Below are positions 52,683-63,922 of a stretch of 64,000 nucleotides of DNA, piece by piece. Source of the DNA: Glandiceps talaboti (lineage: Eukaryota > Hemichordata > Enteropneusta > Spengelidae). The position numbers were made by a program, and so were the translations under genes. The notes under the pieces were generated by a model, which saw only the letters and a list, made by a program, of their open reading frames with translations, did not search any database and was not told where the DNA came from. The stretch spans positions 8,129,864 through 8,193,863 of the forward strand of contig NC_135550.1 of assembly GCF_964340395.1 (NCBI RefSeq). The letters run 5' to 3'. How positions within the stretch are numbered: position 1 is the stretch's first letter; each line of letters opens with the position of its first letter.

Positions 52683-53394
52683 AAAGTGACATCTTGAATA
52701 ATCAAGGGATTTTTACTGCGATATCTTTTCTAGTCATCCATGAAATGTTTTCGTTCACATTTGTAGATGTTAGCACGCCCCCAACGTTGCAAATGATATT
52801 GTTGTAAGAATTCTTTGTTTATTCAAGATATAAAAGCACATGATGGTTTATTTATTTCGTGCTTTGACTTTAAGAAGTGAAATATTAACTTTTATATTAC
52901 AGTTTTGTAACATTTTCTCAAGCCAGCGCATAATTGATTGATTGACTGATTGATTGATTTTTTGCCTAAGATCAGGGGTGCATGTTGTAAAGTTGCCGCT
53001 AAGAAACGTAGTTTTTACGACTGTCCCAATAGTATACACATTTCACTACAATACATGGTAATTTTGGTATACAGTTTTTCAGTAAAAATTTAAATAGTAC
53101 GTGAGGAACGATCAGGTCAAAGGTCGGATACAAGCGATGGCTGTGGGTTGTATCTTGAAGAGTAGTTGACAAAATGGTGACATTTATTTTTAGTGGTGTT
53201 CGACTTCATAACCAATTTTAATTTGAACGGATACAGCAAACTCTTAGAATGTGGTATCTACTGTTACAGTATATTATTTACAAAAAAAACGTCCACAAAA
53301 TAAGCTTTTTGAAGAGAATCTACTCAACCATATTTATGTCCCTTTCTGTACAAAACGTTTGCTAAATGAATTGTCTCTTGCTTTATTTCCACAG

Positions 53395-53470
53395 GGATGT
53401 TATCCAACGAACAAATGAAGTATTGGGCAGACTACCTGACAATTACGAAATAAGTAATGAATACGTATAG
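53395..53470 (+). CDS. ErbB-ligand-like protein, terminal coding exon
   Basis: Acceptor CTTGCTTTATTTCCACAG, a strong polypyrimidine tract. Joined to exon 2 it gives Pro, then DVIQRTNEVLGRLPDNYEIS, NEYV and a TAG stop at 53468-53470. The tail is only about 25 residues after the hydrophobic segment. The last residues E-Y-V fit a class III PDZ ligand pattern, which may be chance. Confidence 0.75.
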
Positions 53471-53952
53471 TCTGTGTATCTGATGATAAGGATAGCTCCC
53501 TAAGTCCATGTACATCAGCAGAAGGCACAAAAGGTTCCTTGGAAACAAAGTGGGGACACACAATATACGATACTTTGTAAACGGATGGTATGACACGGTG
53601 CCAGTGTAACACTGTCTTGCATTTTTCTATAACCATCCGGTTGTTTCGTAAGGCCAGACAACTTGCAGTGAAAGGATATAGTCAACGCTTCGAAATATAG
53701 ACAGTCTTGTATAGTTATTATATAACTATATATAGCCTATAGTATACATCTGTGTGTTTATGACATCGTTATAGACGACGTGAATATGTCAAGATGATTT
53801 GCCAGTGGCAAAAACTTTCCGTTGATAATTCCCTGAACGCAAGAAAATACTTCAACATATTTTTCTGAATGTGCGATTATAATTATTAAAGTATCTTTGC
53901 ATATTGCAATCTCAAAATATCATTTCCCTCATAGCAAGATATGGAGATTTGA

Positions 53953-53958
53953 AATAAA
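53953..53958 (+). terminator. AATAAA polyadenylation signal candidate
   Basis: The AATAAA lies about 480 bp after the stop of the ErbB-ligand-like gene, just before the palindromic element. Confidence 0.4.
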
Positions 53959-53965
53959 ACTTTTA

Positions 53966-54320
53966 AAAAGTGGCCATATGGATGAGGATTGGGTATTTTG
54001 GATTTTGAATTTATAAAACTGTTTTATCATAGCTTCCTACTTCGGAAACATCAATGTGAAACAACATAGTGCCAAGCCTCTGTTTTGTAGCCCAATACAT
54101 TGAAAACAATTAATAAATGTGTAAAATGTTTGTTATTGTATACACGTACAATAACAAACCTTTTACACATTTTGAGCTGTTTGCAATTTATTGAGTTACA
54201 AACACAGACTTAATCGGTGTTGTTTCACATTGATTTTTCAAAGTAGGAAGCTATGATAAAATTATTTTATAAACTAAAAAGCCAAAATAAATATCCAATC
54301 CTCATCCATATGGTCACTTC
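53966..54320. mobile_element. 350-bp near-perfect palindrome (foldback/MITE)
   Basis: The left arm (AAAGTGGCCATATGGATGAG, ATAGCTTCCTACTTCGGAAA, CATCAATGTGAAACAACA) is inverted across a centre at about 54144 (TGTTGTTTCACATTGAT, AAGTAGGAAGCTATGAT, CTCATCCATATGGTCACTT). The core GTGTAAAATGTTTGTTATTG / CAATAACAAACCTTTTACAC is almost perfect. No coding capacity. Confidence 0.85.
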
Positions 54321-54329
54321 AACCAGTCC

Positions 54330-57300
54330 CTGAGTGTCGATTACAGTACGTACTGTAGGGAATTACGATTTAATCAACGTACATGTATGAGAAATCCAAT
54401 GGACGTGTATTTTGTGTTCGATATTTCACTGGCAGGAGAAACACTCTCAAAGTTCACAACAGAAAATTACATCTGGAGAACTGTTACGGAGAAATAACCA
54501 TGATTATAATTCTAAGATTATATAAGTTCAGAAAGAACCGATGGGATAAAATTAGATGCAAGTTGAGTCGGGGTCAAAAAGTTAATGATGTGATAGGTAC
54601 ATGGTTTCATACTTATTATTTATATATGTATATGGAATAACCAGCAAAAGTAATACAAGCCAGTCGTCTTGTTTGTAACGTTAACCGATATCTCTTATGA
54701 TCTTTTAAATTGTATTTTTGTATCTTCATTTTGAGAAAAGATGTTTTGCTAATGAGAAGATTGTTCGAACAGTTTTGTTATTAACGAGGGGGCAAATATA
54801 AATTTCATTCAGTCTCTCCTTTATCATGAAGAACACGTTTTGTTTTTAAATCTTGTTTAGATGGTGTTATGTATCATATGGCCTTCAGACATATTTGGGA
54901 CTTACGTGCAGTGATGGAGAGTAGAAGACTAATTATTTTGTAGACTTATGGAGGTATCACAGGAGACTGATGATTAAATAACTTTTATTAGGAGCAGCTG
55001 ACGAATGTACTTTTATATATGTACACTAGTATCATTCAACCGTTTTGAATTGTTTCAGAATTGAATTAAATTAAATTATATTGAATTAAAATTGATTAAA
55101 ATTGATTTATTCACCAGATACAAATTAAAAGAATAAAAGTGTGTACATTTCAAAGAAATCATTATCATGATAATACCCTTTTCATATACCCTTCAACATT
55201 TGGATGAAAGATTGTAACACGTAATTTATCAAAAGATTCGAATTAAATGTCACACACGCTCACTTCAATTATTTGTAATAGAACAGTCAACTGCTTGCGA
55301 CGTGTCAAAACGTTGTTACATTACTAAAGTTACGAATTTACCGTTTCAATTCCGTAGGCTTAATTGAAATTACGGAGTCGTTGGAATGCAAATTAACGAG
55401 TCACGTGAGAACAGTTTGCATGAAATTTATGGCGTATCAAACCCGAGTATCAAACAAAGCAACAATTTAGATAGAATACTCATACCATGAAACGCTGTGG
55501 CCATGAACATACTTCAATTACATGTAAAGAATTATACGAACGAGTGAGATAAGTTGTGGCTGGTTTTGATAATTTTGTTCAAGCATAGAATTGCCGAGCA
55601 CTGTGCAGCCAGCGGTGACTATAGACAAGATGCAGTTGAAAGGGAACCGTACCACAGTCACAGACGAAGCAGGCTATCAAATCAAAGATCAACGTCATAC
55701 CATGGTCAGCGAGTGAAGCCATCATTGTAAAATGAAAACTTTAAAATTTAAATAACCCACACATAATTACCTTTACATTTTTTTCATACAGTGGTCATAG
55801 AGTTTGATGAAATCACGTTTCTTATCAAAATATCACCTCTTGATTATAAGAACAAATTATTGGATGTCACTGTCAGTACCCATAGCAGTGGTCATTATTT
55901 ACGAATAAACTGTGGATGGAACACGCAAGTAATTAATTGTAAATGTAATTATCAAATTGCATTTTTAATTAAACGACGCGTTTTTAATTACATATTGGAA
56001 CACATTGTCAGTGCGTGTAATTTGAAATGTGAAAAACAGAATTCCTTGCAACGGTTCAATCTTCATTTCTGCCGTTTTATGCCAAGGGTTCAATACAATT
56101 TTGCTTTTTTTCGAGTTTTTTACCGTGACCAATGAACACCTCTCGTATAAATTTTCAAACAAACTCATATCTTTGAGGATTTACTGGGAAAGTCTCCCCA
56201 TGACCATTGTTCCTCATCAAACAGACTTCCTGGATAACTTGATTGTGATAGTTCGTGGGCCTCTCATAGGAAATATTAGATCGTTTGCGATCATTGTTTT
56301 GAAGTTTACTACTCACTTTCACCACCAGAGGGCGGATATGAGCTAATCTAGATTATAGTCAAAGCGCTGTACCACGATTACAGGATAGCTGGACAGTGGT
56401 CTCGGGATTCCTCCTGAACTGTCAGCTCTGTGAATACAAACAGCACGTTCAGAAATGACCATGGTAAGATGGAATCCATTCCTATATCCAAGCTCTTTGG
56501 AACTAGAAATAACTATATCCCAGATACAATATCCAGCATTTTGTATAAACAATAACATACATAATTTCATGTGTGATCAGACATTTTATTGCATAAATTA
56601 CTTATTTGCATACAAATCATTATTATACAAACATGAAAATTCCGAAATATTAAAGATAACATTAGGCCAAAAAAATAAGAATTGTTTCTGGTCAGCATGC
56701 GCATCACTTAAATACCCTCCCATCGGTCTTTTTGTGTGTGTGTGTGTTTGTCTAGCCCATGCAGTCAGCAGATCCGTGGGAGAAACACAAAAATAACCCT
56801 CTCTACTTCAGTAAAGACAACTGCAGAACCAATCATGAACAAGCAAATGACATCTGCCCCACATACACACTTGCTCTAAAGTCCTAAATAAAAAGAACAG
56901 TAACTGCCATAAATAGCAGATTGAGTGACAAGTTTGTTGAGAATAAAAAAAATCGAGTCGTCACACCACATTAGAGTCTCCTGACCTGAAACAGTTCATT
57001 TTTTTTCGCCTTACACATTGTTTTATATTGATAAAATCCATTGTCTTTTATATAATCACTGATCAGGAAGCCCATAGAAGTATGTATTGTTGGCAAAACA
57101 TTATGCTGTACAAATATATATATTGTGAAAAAAATCTTAATCCGATTTCATACTTTTATTCCAAATCTAAACTAAGCATAAACAGCCTCGTACTCATATT
57201 CACAAAACTGATGATACCTATCAAGTGCATGGAACTTAATCTGAATCAGAGTCCTTTTAAATTTGAATGTGAATCTTAATCTGAGAATGACCCCTATTTA

Positions 57301-58530
57301 AATTTAAATTTGAAAATCATATCATCGCTAAATCTGAACCTGATTCTGAAAATGATCCATCTTTAAATCTCACCTCAATTCGATACCCAACCAATGTTTC
57401 AAGTCATGAATCGTATATCTGCTACTACTTTTGCATTTATGACCATTTTTTTTTTTTTTTTTTTTTGGGGGGGGGGGGGGGGGTTATCTAAACATTGTAT
57501 TGCACACAATACAAAAAAAACTGTTCAAGAACGGCCCAGTACAATTTTTTTCAAAACTTTCATTTTGAAATCCCTCTACATAATCTAATTACAAAACCTG
57601 AGGATACCTAGCTCAATTTTGCATATTGATAATCTTGTATTTATATTCGGTAAATATTTCAAATTAGTCTGAAATTTAGTATAATTTTATTCAATCCAAT
57701 TTCAATTTTTAAAATACTGAAAAATCATACACAACATGTCATTTTGAAGATAACTTTGAAATTCAAGTTTATATAACAATCAATGGTTTGCATTTTTTTT
57801 CAATCTCTGTTATTACCTATGGTGACATCATTTTGGCATTATAGTGTACAACAAAAAATTATTGACACTGCAAAGAGGAATTTACACAACACTGTTTTTA
57901 TGAGATAGACAGTTGATATTAAAGAACCACCTATCAAAACATTCTCACAGAGTGTTAAGTCCAAAATTTATAATCAAAACCATATTTGTGTCTCCTTATA
58001 TTTTGTAAACATCTCAAACGTGAGATCACACATGGTTTAAAGGGATACAAGCTGTGTTTACAAGTTTAAAAACGAGATTTATGCTATGTATTTAAAAGTC
58101 ACTCGTAGTAGTCAAATTACTGAAGAATACATAGTTATCACTTGCATTTCACTGAACTCAAACTTAGTATTAAGATATAACATATAAACAGTATGATGAC
58201 GTAATTTTTCATACCTATCAAAAAATGTCAAGTAATCCATTCTGGGCAATAAACAATGCCAGAAGGCAATTGTGATGTCATAAAAGGCATGCATTGATAA
58301 TAACTTATAGTTTAATCACGATTTCTTGCAAGTATTTTGTCATACATAAAAGGTTTGTAAACTCAGCTTGTGCCACTTTAATGATTGTTTTTGTATTCAA
58401 GTCACATTTGGAATGTTTTTATACAAGGTTCTTGCAGGCCATGAAGTCCACCACAGTGTCATTCTCTTTGATCTGCTTGATAAATATTTATTGTAAACTC
58501 AGCTAATAATCATAATTAAAGATTTGATGA
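54330..58530. other. Intergenic DNA, no supported gene
   Basis: Lies between the convergent ErbB-ligand-like gene and gephyrin. Contains a T20-G17 homopolymer junction (57446-57483) and imperfect TCTGAA/TTTAAAT repeats at 57240-57370. A 114-codon plus-strand open frame at 55791-56135 follows a good acceptor-like sequence but has no recognisable domain. Confidence 0.5.
57446..57483. repeat. Poly-T/poly-G junction
   Basis: About 20 T followed directly by 17 G. Confidence 0.9.
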
Positions 58531-58535
58531 ATTCA

Positions 58536-58850
58536 CACTGGTAGAAATCAAGACCCCCCCCCCTCTCCTTTACAGTTACAGTTACTAGACCCTTAAAGGC
58601 AGGTTTTCAATCCCAGGTTCTCACATTAGTATTATCTTATCAGTGGAGCCATGAGGATTACATAGGATTATTCTTTTATTCTGAATAAAGTTTTTCTATA
58701 GCTTTGTCAGACAACTGTTTTCACATCTAATGTTGACATGTAAATGCTTTTTCAAACTTAAATGTTACCCTCATTCATTAAGTATGCAGTTATACATCTG
58801 CAATGATGTATGCATTGACCAATGATCCTTTCTTTAATCTTTGATGTTCA
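58536..58850 (-). pseudogene. Tandem duplicate of the 3' end of the last gephyrin coding exon
   Basis: 58770-58850 duplicates 58920-59000 with a 150-bp offset. On the minus strand it still reads [20 protein letters not shown] then stop (58790-58792), differing from the gene copy mainly by Asp to Asn changes. The neighbouring non-coding motif CTGGTAGAAATCA ... ACTAGACCCTTAAA is also duplicated (58539-58607 and 58853-58914), with about 150 bp of unrelated DNA inserted in the distal copy. A CTACCAG before the coding part could act as a splice acceptor. Confidence 0.75.
58675..58680 (-). terminator. Polyadenylation signal candidate for gephyrin
   Basis: TTTATT on the plus strand (AATAAA on the minus) about 260 bp beyond the stop. 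Another lies at 58487-58492. Confidence 0.35.
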
Positions 58851-58939
58851 TTGCTGGTAGAAATCATGAACCCCTCCCCCCCCTCCCTTACAGTTACAAT
58901 GACTAGACCCTTAAAATGTTATCCTCATTAAGTATGCAG

Positions 58940-59170
58940 TTACACATCTGCAATGATGTATGCATCAACTAATGACCCTTTCTTTAATCTCTGATGTTCA
59001 TCACTACGTGGTGGTAACGCCAGCAAGGCATTGGCTGTTTTTAAACTCAAAAGACGACTACTTCTTTGGCTTCCAGTGCTGACTGCAGATGGTATCGGAT
59101 CATGGGATGACCAGTCAAGGATGACACGGTGAAACTCTGGTCTGAAGTCCAATAGAGTATCACTTGATAA
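58940..59170 (-). CDS. GPHN: Gephyrin terminal coding exon
   Basis: 77 codons including the TAA at 58940-58942, acceptor TTATTTCAG. Encodes most of the MoeA C-terminal domain: [35 protein letters not shown], and ends VDAYIIADV. Its last ~80 bp are duplicated just downstream. Confidence 0.95.
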   Translation of the reverse strand, partial: LSSDTLLDFRPEFHRVILDWSSHDPIPSAVSTGSQRSSRLLSLKTANALLALPPRSDEHQRLKKGSLVDAYIIADV

Positions 59171-62100
59171 CTGAAATAAGATATAAAGTTGATTTTAGAT
59201 GAAATTGATGAAAACAACTTGGTGCTCATGGTGGGCAGCTCGGTCATTTTGAGATATACAAAAAAAAAGTTTTTAAAAAACACATAAAAGTACACAAATT
59301 GTCTTGGATCTCACCACATTTCACTGATGATAAAAATAAGATATTAATTATTGCAAATTTTACCTTGACTTTAATTTTGGTAAGAGCCGGATTCTGATAT
59401 CCCATAATTTTTCTCAAGGATGGAAGAACAAATAGATTACAACAAACCATGCATGATGCAGGATTACCTGGAAGAGATTGGAAGAAAACAAAAATCATCA
59501 TCATAGTCATCATCATCATCAGCTGTTTTCGTCGTCATTGCTGTCATCATCATTGTCACCTTCATTGTCGTCACTGTCACCACCACCATTGCTGTCGCCA
59601 CTGTTGCCGCCACCAACAAAATCATCATCATCATCATCACCACTGTCATCATCATCATACATATATGTATGTAAATATAGACACTAGGTTGTGCAAGTGT
59701 ATATACATGCATGTGTGAGTCTATTCCTGTCCCAACTAAACCCCAAAACTCATTCATACCTATGATGTGTGTGTCTATTCCTGTCCCAACTAAACCCCAA
59801 AACTCATTCATACCTATGATGTGTGTGTCTATTCCTGTCCCAACTAAACCCCAAAACTCATGCATACCTATGATATGTGTGACTGTTCTGTCCCAACTGT
59901 AAACCTCCAAATTCACGTATACCTACAATGGGCATCTGTTCCTGTCCAAACTGTAAACCCTTAGACTCACACACATACCTATGGTTTATGCATCTGTTCC
60001 TATGCCAACACCCCATCACTTACCTGGTAGTGCAAAGAATAGTTTCTTCTTGTCATTGTAAGTCAAAGTGGCAAATGTCGTCGGTTTCCTGTCAACAAAA
60101 AAATCCTCAAATTGACTCAATGATAAAAATTACAATTTAAAGCAAAATTTAATGTCAGGTAATAATGGCACACAATGAATAATATCAATTCAAACATGCA
60201 GTACCCTACATTTACTTACCCTGGTTTCAAAAAGACTCTACCAAACAATATTTCAGCTTTCAACTTCACTTGTAGCATGTATTTTAGAAGGTCTTTTTCT
60301 CCCATGGATACACCCCCTGTTGTTATGACAACGTCAGCTTTGTCTAGGGCAGCTTTCATTGTGCTTTCTAGTGCATCAAGACTACAGGAACATGAAGAAA
60401 ACACAGGCAAGAGATTAATATGAACTTTGATCATCAGATTTATTATAAAATATACCAGAGTTATTGTGGAACTAATGAGTGTCTGCTGGTATTTATTTCA
60501 TGAGCATAGTCATGTAACTTTTGCCATTTATCAAGAATGACTGTTTATGCATTCATATTTACATAATGAAAATTTCTATTGAGAGCGTAAAAAAAAATAT
60601 TTTATTGAAGAGACTGCCAAATTTTCGATGCTGTCTCTTAGCCTCGTCAAGGGTGTACTACAATGGACTGTCATTACATGCCTTTACTCATAACACATGA
60701 AATGACTTGGAGTGAGATGGGATCTCGATGCCTGTATTCTGATTTGGATTTGGCTTTCTTTGGTAGATATGTATTGCTTCTTCAAGCTGTGTCTAATACA
60801 ATTGGTCCTCTTTGTCAGTGAGTTTGTTATTTTTTGTCTGTTATCTGACACTGATGAGCAAACTTGCCCAATGTGAATAAAGAATACTACTTAAAACTAT
60901 TTCACTCCAAAATACAACACCAAGAACCTTACATTTGTTTCGTCTGCTTCAAATATCATAAAAAAGAACAGAAAGATGACTTACCTGTCCCTTGCAATTC
61001 CACTATCCACTGTAGGAAATTGATGTTGTTTCAGCAAAGCAAGCAATGATGTACGATTACTATCATAAATGTGTCCCTCTTGTAAATTTTCACCTGGTTC
61101 TGCCAACTAAAAATCATAAAATCATTGATTGTAAAACTTATTATACATGTATGTGTAAGATTCAATAACTTATTATGTTTGAGAATGAATATTCATAGTT
61201 ACAAATGAAAAGGGAAAGCGATTCCCAAATTTTTGCTGACGTCTTGTCAGTATTGATGATAATGTCAAGTCAACAAAACTTAGAGATTTGCTTCAAAAAT
61301 ATTTTGACTCTGTAAGTAAAACTTTTCATTTACAACTAACCATAATTTATGCCTAACTCCTAATCCTGATAAGAAAAGTAGAGAGAGTATTTATGTGTTA
61401 TCCTTCAAAGTATTAGCCATATTGTGTGCCTACCTCGTCTCCTGTTGACATTACAGCTACTGTTGGTTTGGAATACACCAACACTTCTTTCACACCAACT
61501 GATGCAGCAACTCCTAATTCTGCAGGACCTAACTTTATCCCTTGGTTCAAAATCAAATCTCCTGTCTTGATATCCACACCAGTAGGTCTAGAGGTCACAA
61601 AATATGATAAATTTCAATTTCAAATATCATAGTCACAGGTATACATATATTTTGTCATTAAAAATGATATCATTGAATTATATAGCATGCAATGTCTGAT
61701 CTTTGTGCAAGGTTTGAATGCAATGTATGATCTTTGTGCAAGGTTTGAATGTAATGTCTGATCTTTGTGCAAGGTTTGAATGCAATGTCTGATCTTTGTG
61801 CAAGGTTTGAATGCAATGTCTGATCTTTGTGCAAGGTTTGAATGCAATGTCTATTCTTTGTGCAAGGTTTGATTGCAAACAGACAGCTGCATGCAAAATG
61901 GAGATAAGCAGGTGTCACAGATAGAGACAAACTAGTTTGAATATCACACTCTGGATAGTGTCATCTTGGACACATTATTATTATCAAAGTACTTTCATAA
62001 TGGTTAGTAATATAATACCTAAGGCTTACCTAATATCTTGGCCTGCCTTTGGTGCCTTTAGTATACGTACTTCTAACTCTGTACAACCCTAGATGCAGAA

Positions 62101-63736
62101 AATAAGGAATGAAAATGAACAGATATGATTCACTGAAAGGTAAACATTTGAAAACAAAGTAGAATTTTATTCTGTATATATATAATCAGTCATATTATCA
62201 CGGAAAGACATGTCTGGGACTAAAAGTTTGTGGAAATTGTACTCAATCATGAACAGAGTTTGAAAAGCAGTGATGTAAAGTGGTAATGTCACATTTTGAA
62301 ATAAAAAGTACACCTTGTTTAAACATGATATAGAGAGAAACGAGTGAAACAACTGTAAGAACGTTTGCCAGAAGACCGTATGCAACATATGCATGAATGA
62401 TCAAAGTCGATTATTTTGCAAATTAAGGTTATTGTTTTACTTGCTAGATGATAACACTTTGACTTCTGAACAAAGGAGTTCTGTTTAGAATCCCCTCAAT
62501 GACAAGTATACCATACTCAAGCCAAGTTATTGTCTTTGAACAGAAAATATGGATGGTATATACCCTAGTCAACCTATGTCACGACAACCTGTGTCTATGT
62601 AACTGGTTTTGCAGTGTTTGAAATATAAGTCAAATTGCCATTATTGTTCCCAATTTTTCATAAATTATGCTTGAGGAGGTATAATTATATTATCCTCAAT
62701 ATTTAAACTTCATTCAGCTGGAATATACTTGTGACCTAAGGGTTTAGCACTACTTGTCTAGTGACTTGTATTGACAAAGCTCCCTTAGGCCAGTCATATT
62801 TTTAGCTAAAATGAAGAAAAATAATGGGGAATAATATCTAATTATGCTGTTATAGTCATAAACCCTAAAACACATCATCTTAATTAATACCTCTGCCAGA
62901 CAGCTAGATTTCACATCCATGTTTCAATCCTAATTCGATTTAGGACCTTTAAAAAGAAATGAATGACAACATCAATACATACATCATCGGTATCTTTGAT
63001 AAGTTCTGTGTCTTCTACTTGGACCACAGCATCAGTACCGACTGGTACTGGGGCACCAGTTGTCACACGCATAATATGACCTGGTTTGACCTCTCTTGAT
63101 GGTACACTACCTGCCGTACTCTGACTGATGACTTGTCGCACACCGTCACCATCACTAGCTGAAATTAACATGGTAATAATTACTTCAATAAACAATTTGT
63201 TTAAAAATAAATGAAATTTGATGAAAATAATACTTCATGATATATTTCAGTATGCTGGACTATATTCAGCACTTTCACTGGTTGTATCATGTTCAATTCA
63301 GTTCAGTTCAGTTTTGTTTAACGGGACTACCCCGGTAGTACCGGTAACCCTTTCGGATATCCCTCTGTTCCTTTCACTTTCTGGAGTAAAGTTTAACACA
63401 ATTGTCAATATTAGACAACATCATACTTCGTTGTCAACAAATAATATAGTCTGTGCCACCACTCTCTATCTATCTATCTATCAATGTGGGAAGAGAATGT
63501 ATATTGAAGCCCATCCCTTAGCAGTTGGAAGGTGACGTCATTGATCAACTAATTAACATACTTGTTCAACTCCAACATTTCCTATAACTCTTGTTTTTCA
63601 TGCCTAATTTCAAATCTTAGTCTGAACTGGGCAGTAAACTCACCTATGACAGCATAGCCATCCTTTACAGAGGCTGGAAATGGTGGCACAGCTACTTCAG
63701 CATGTACATCAGTAGCTAGGATATATCCTAAGGCAT
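58940..63736 (-). CDS. GPHN: Gephyrin, C-terminal MoeA/E-domain part (nine exons)
   Basis: Nine exons (63644-63736, 62983-63158, 62030-62088, 61434-61587, 60985-61106, 60220-60381, 60024-60088, 59364-59467, 58940-59170) join without a frame break into 388 residues plus stop; all have GT/AG borders. Order of motifs: [14 protein letters not shown] (MoeA N-terminal signature), [50 protein letters not shown] (molybdopterin-binding domain), ALPGNPAS, then RPEFHRV ... [18 protein letters not shown] (MoeA C-terminal domain). In animals this E domain inserts molybdenum into adenylated molybdopterin, and also forms the dimer that clusters glycine and GABA-A receptors at inhibitory synapses. About 30 residues of the E domain plus the linker and G domain are missing and must lie to the right of the window. 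No inactivating change is seen. Confidence 0.96.
59364..59467 (-). CDS. GPHN: Gephyrin exon encoding [19 protein letters not shown]
   Basis: 104 nt, acceptor CTCTTCCAG and donor GTAAAA. The Gly of the PGNP motif is split between this exon and the preceding one. Reads into [13 protein letters not shown]. Confidence 0.95.
59496..59660. repeat. (CAT)n-rich trinucleotide region in gephyrin intron
   Basis: Imperfect CAT/CAC/CGT trinucleotides over about 165 bp, just upstream (minus-strand sense) of the 59364-59467 exon acceptor. Confidence 0.85.
59715..59990. repeat. 54-bp minisatellite in gephyrin intron
   Basis: CTATTCCTGTCCCAACTAAA recurs at 59721, 59775 and 59829 with exact 54-bp period. Further decayed units (CTGTTCTGTCCCAACTGTAA, CTGTTCCTGTCCAAACTG) follow at about 59883 and 59936. 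Confidence 0.9.
60024..60088 (-). CDS. GPHN: Gephyrin exon encoding [21 protein letters not shown]
   Basis: 65 nt with phase 2 start and phase 1 end; acceptor GTTGACAG, donor GTAAGT. Encodes the strand pair before the ALPGNP loop of the molybdopterin-binding domain. Confidence 0.94.
60220..60381 (-). CDS. GPHN: Gephyrin exon with [11 protein letters not shown] motif
   Basis: 162 nt, acceptor TTCCTGTAG, donor GTAAGT. Contains [20 protein letters not shown], the most conserved molybdopterin-binding signature of MoeA/MogA-type proteins, and ends [11 protein letters not shown]. Confidence 0.96.
60985..61106 (-). CDS. GPHN: Gephyrin exon encoding [20 protein letters not shown]
   Basis: 122 nt, acceptor TTTTTAG, donor GTAAGT. 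Carries the DSNR motif conserved in MoeA proteins. Confidence 0.94.
61434..61587 (-). CDS. GPHN: Gephyrin exon encoding [12 protein letters not shown] to VAVMSTGDE
   Basis: 154 nt, acceptor CCTCTAG, donor GTAGGC. Encodes [20 protein letters not shown] and the start of the molybdopterin-binding domain ([11 protein letters not shown]). Confidence 0.95.
61687..61877. repeat. 31-bp minisatellite in gephyrin intron
   Basis: About six copies of GCAATGTCTGATCTTTGTGC then AAGGTTTGAAT, nearly identical; lies 100 bp upstream (gene sense) of the 61434-61587 exon. Confidence 0.95.
62030..62088 (-). CDS. GPHN: Gephyrin exon encoding [19 protein letters not shown]
   Basis: 59 nt, phase 0 start and phase 2 end; acceptor TGCATCTAG, donor GTAAGC. 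Confidence 0.93.
62538..62845. mobile_element. MITE region in gephyrin intron, copy 1
   Basis: 62681-62845 has inverted ends: ATAATTATATTATCCTCAAT ... TTCATTCAGC versus GCTAAAATGAAGAAAAATAA ... ATAATATCTAATTAT. The flank 62538-62600 (GAACAGAAAATATGGATGG, GTCAACCTATGTCACGAC) also recurs at 9046-9110, so the element may be larger. Confidence 0.65.
62983..63158 (-). CDS. GPHN: Gephyrin exon with [16 protein letters not shown]
   Basis: 176 nt, acceptor TTAATTTCAG, donor GTATGT. Encodes [40 protein letters not shown], and [16 protein letters not shown]: the MoeA N-terminal substrate-binding region. Confidence 0.96.
63644..63736 (-). CDS. GPHN: Gephyrin exon with [14 protein letters not shown] (first E-domain exon in window)
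   Basis: 93 nt, acceptor TTTCCATGTAG, donor GTGAGT. It starts with the second base of a codon, so the coding sequence continues to the right. Encodes the PPFPAS..DGYA signature near the start of the MoeA fold. Confidence 0.95.
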
Positions 63737-63785
63737 CTACATGGAAACAGAAGATAGAAAGGTATGCAAATATGAAAGCCCTGTC

Positions 63786-63922
63786 CATTATTAGATATTA
63801 TTCCCCAATATGTTTCTTCATTCAGGAAATTATGAGTGACCTAAGGGACCTTTGTTACTATGAGTCTCTAGACAAGTAGTTTCCGGCTGAATGAAGAAAA
63901 ATATTGGAGAATAACATAATTA
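63786..63922. mobile_element. MITE in gephyrin intron, copy 2
   Basis: Inverted ends TTATTAGATATTATTCCCCA ... TTCATTCAG and GGCTGAATGAAGAAAAATAT ... ATAACATAATTAT, 137 bp, inner GTGACCTAAGGGACC. Same family as 62681-62845 and 14020-14180. Confidence 0.75.

Noticed and set aside
55791-56135. 114-codon plus-strand open frame after an acceptor-like CATACAG
   Set aside because: AT-rich low-complexity residues, no family resemblance, no donor or gene around it.
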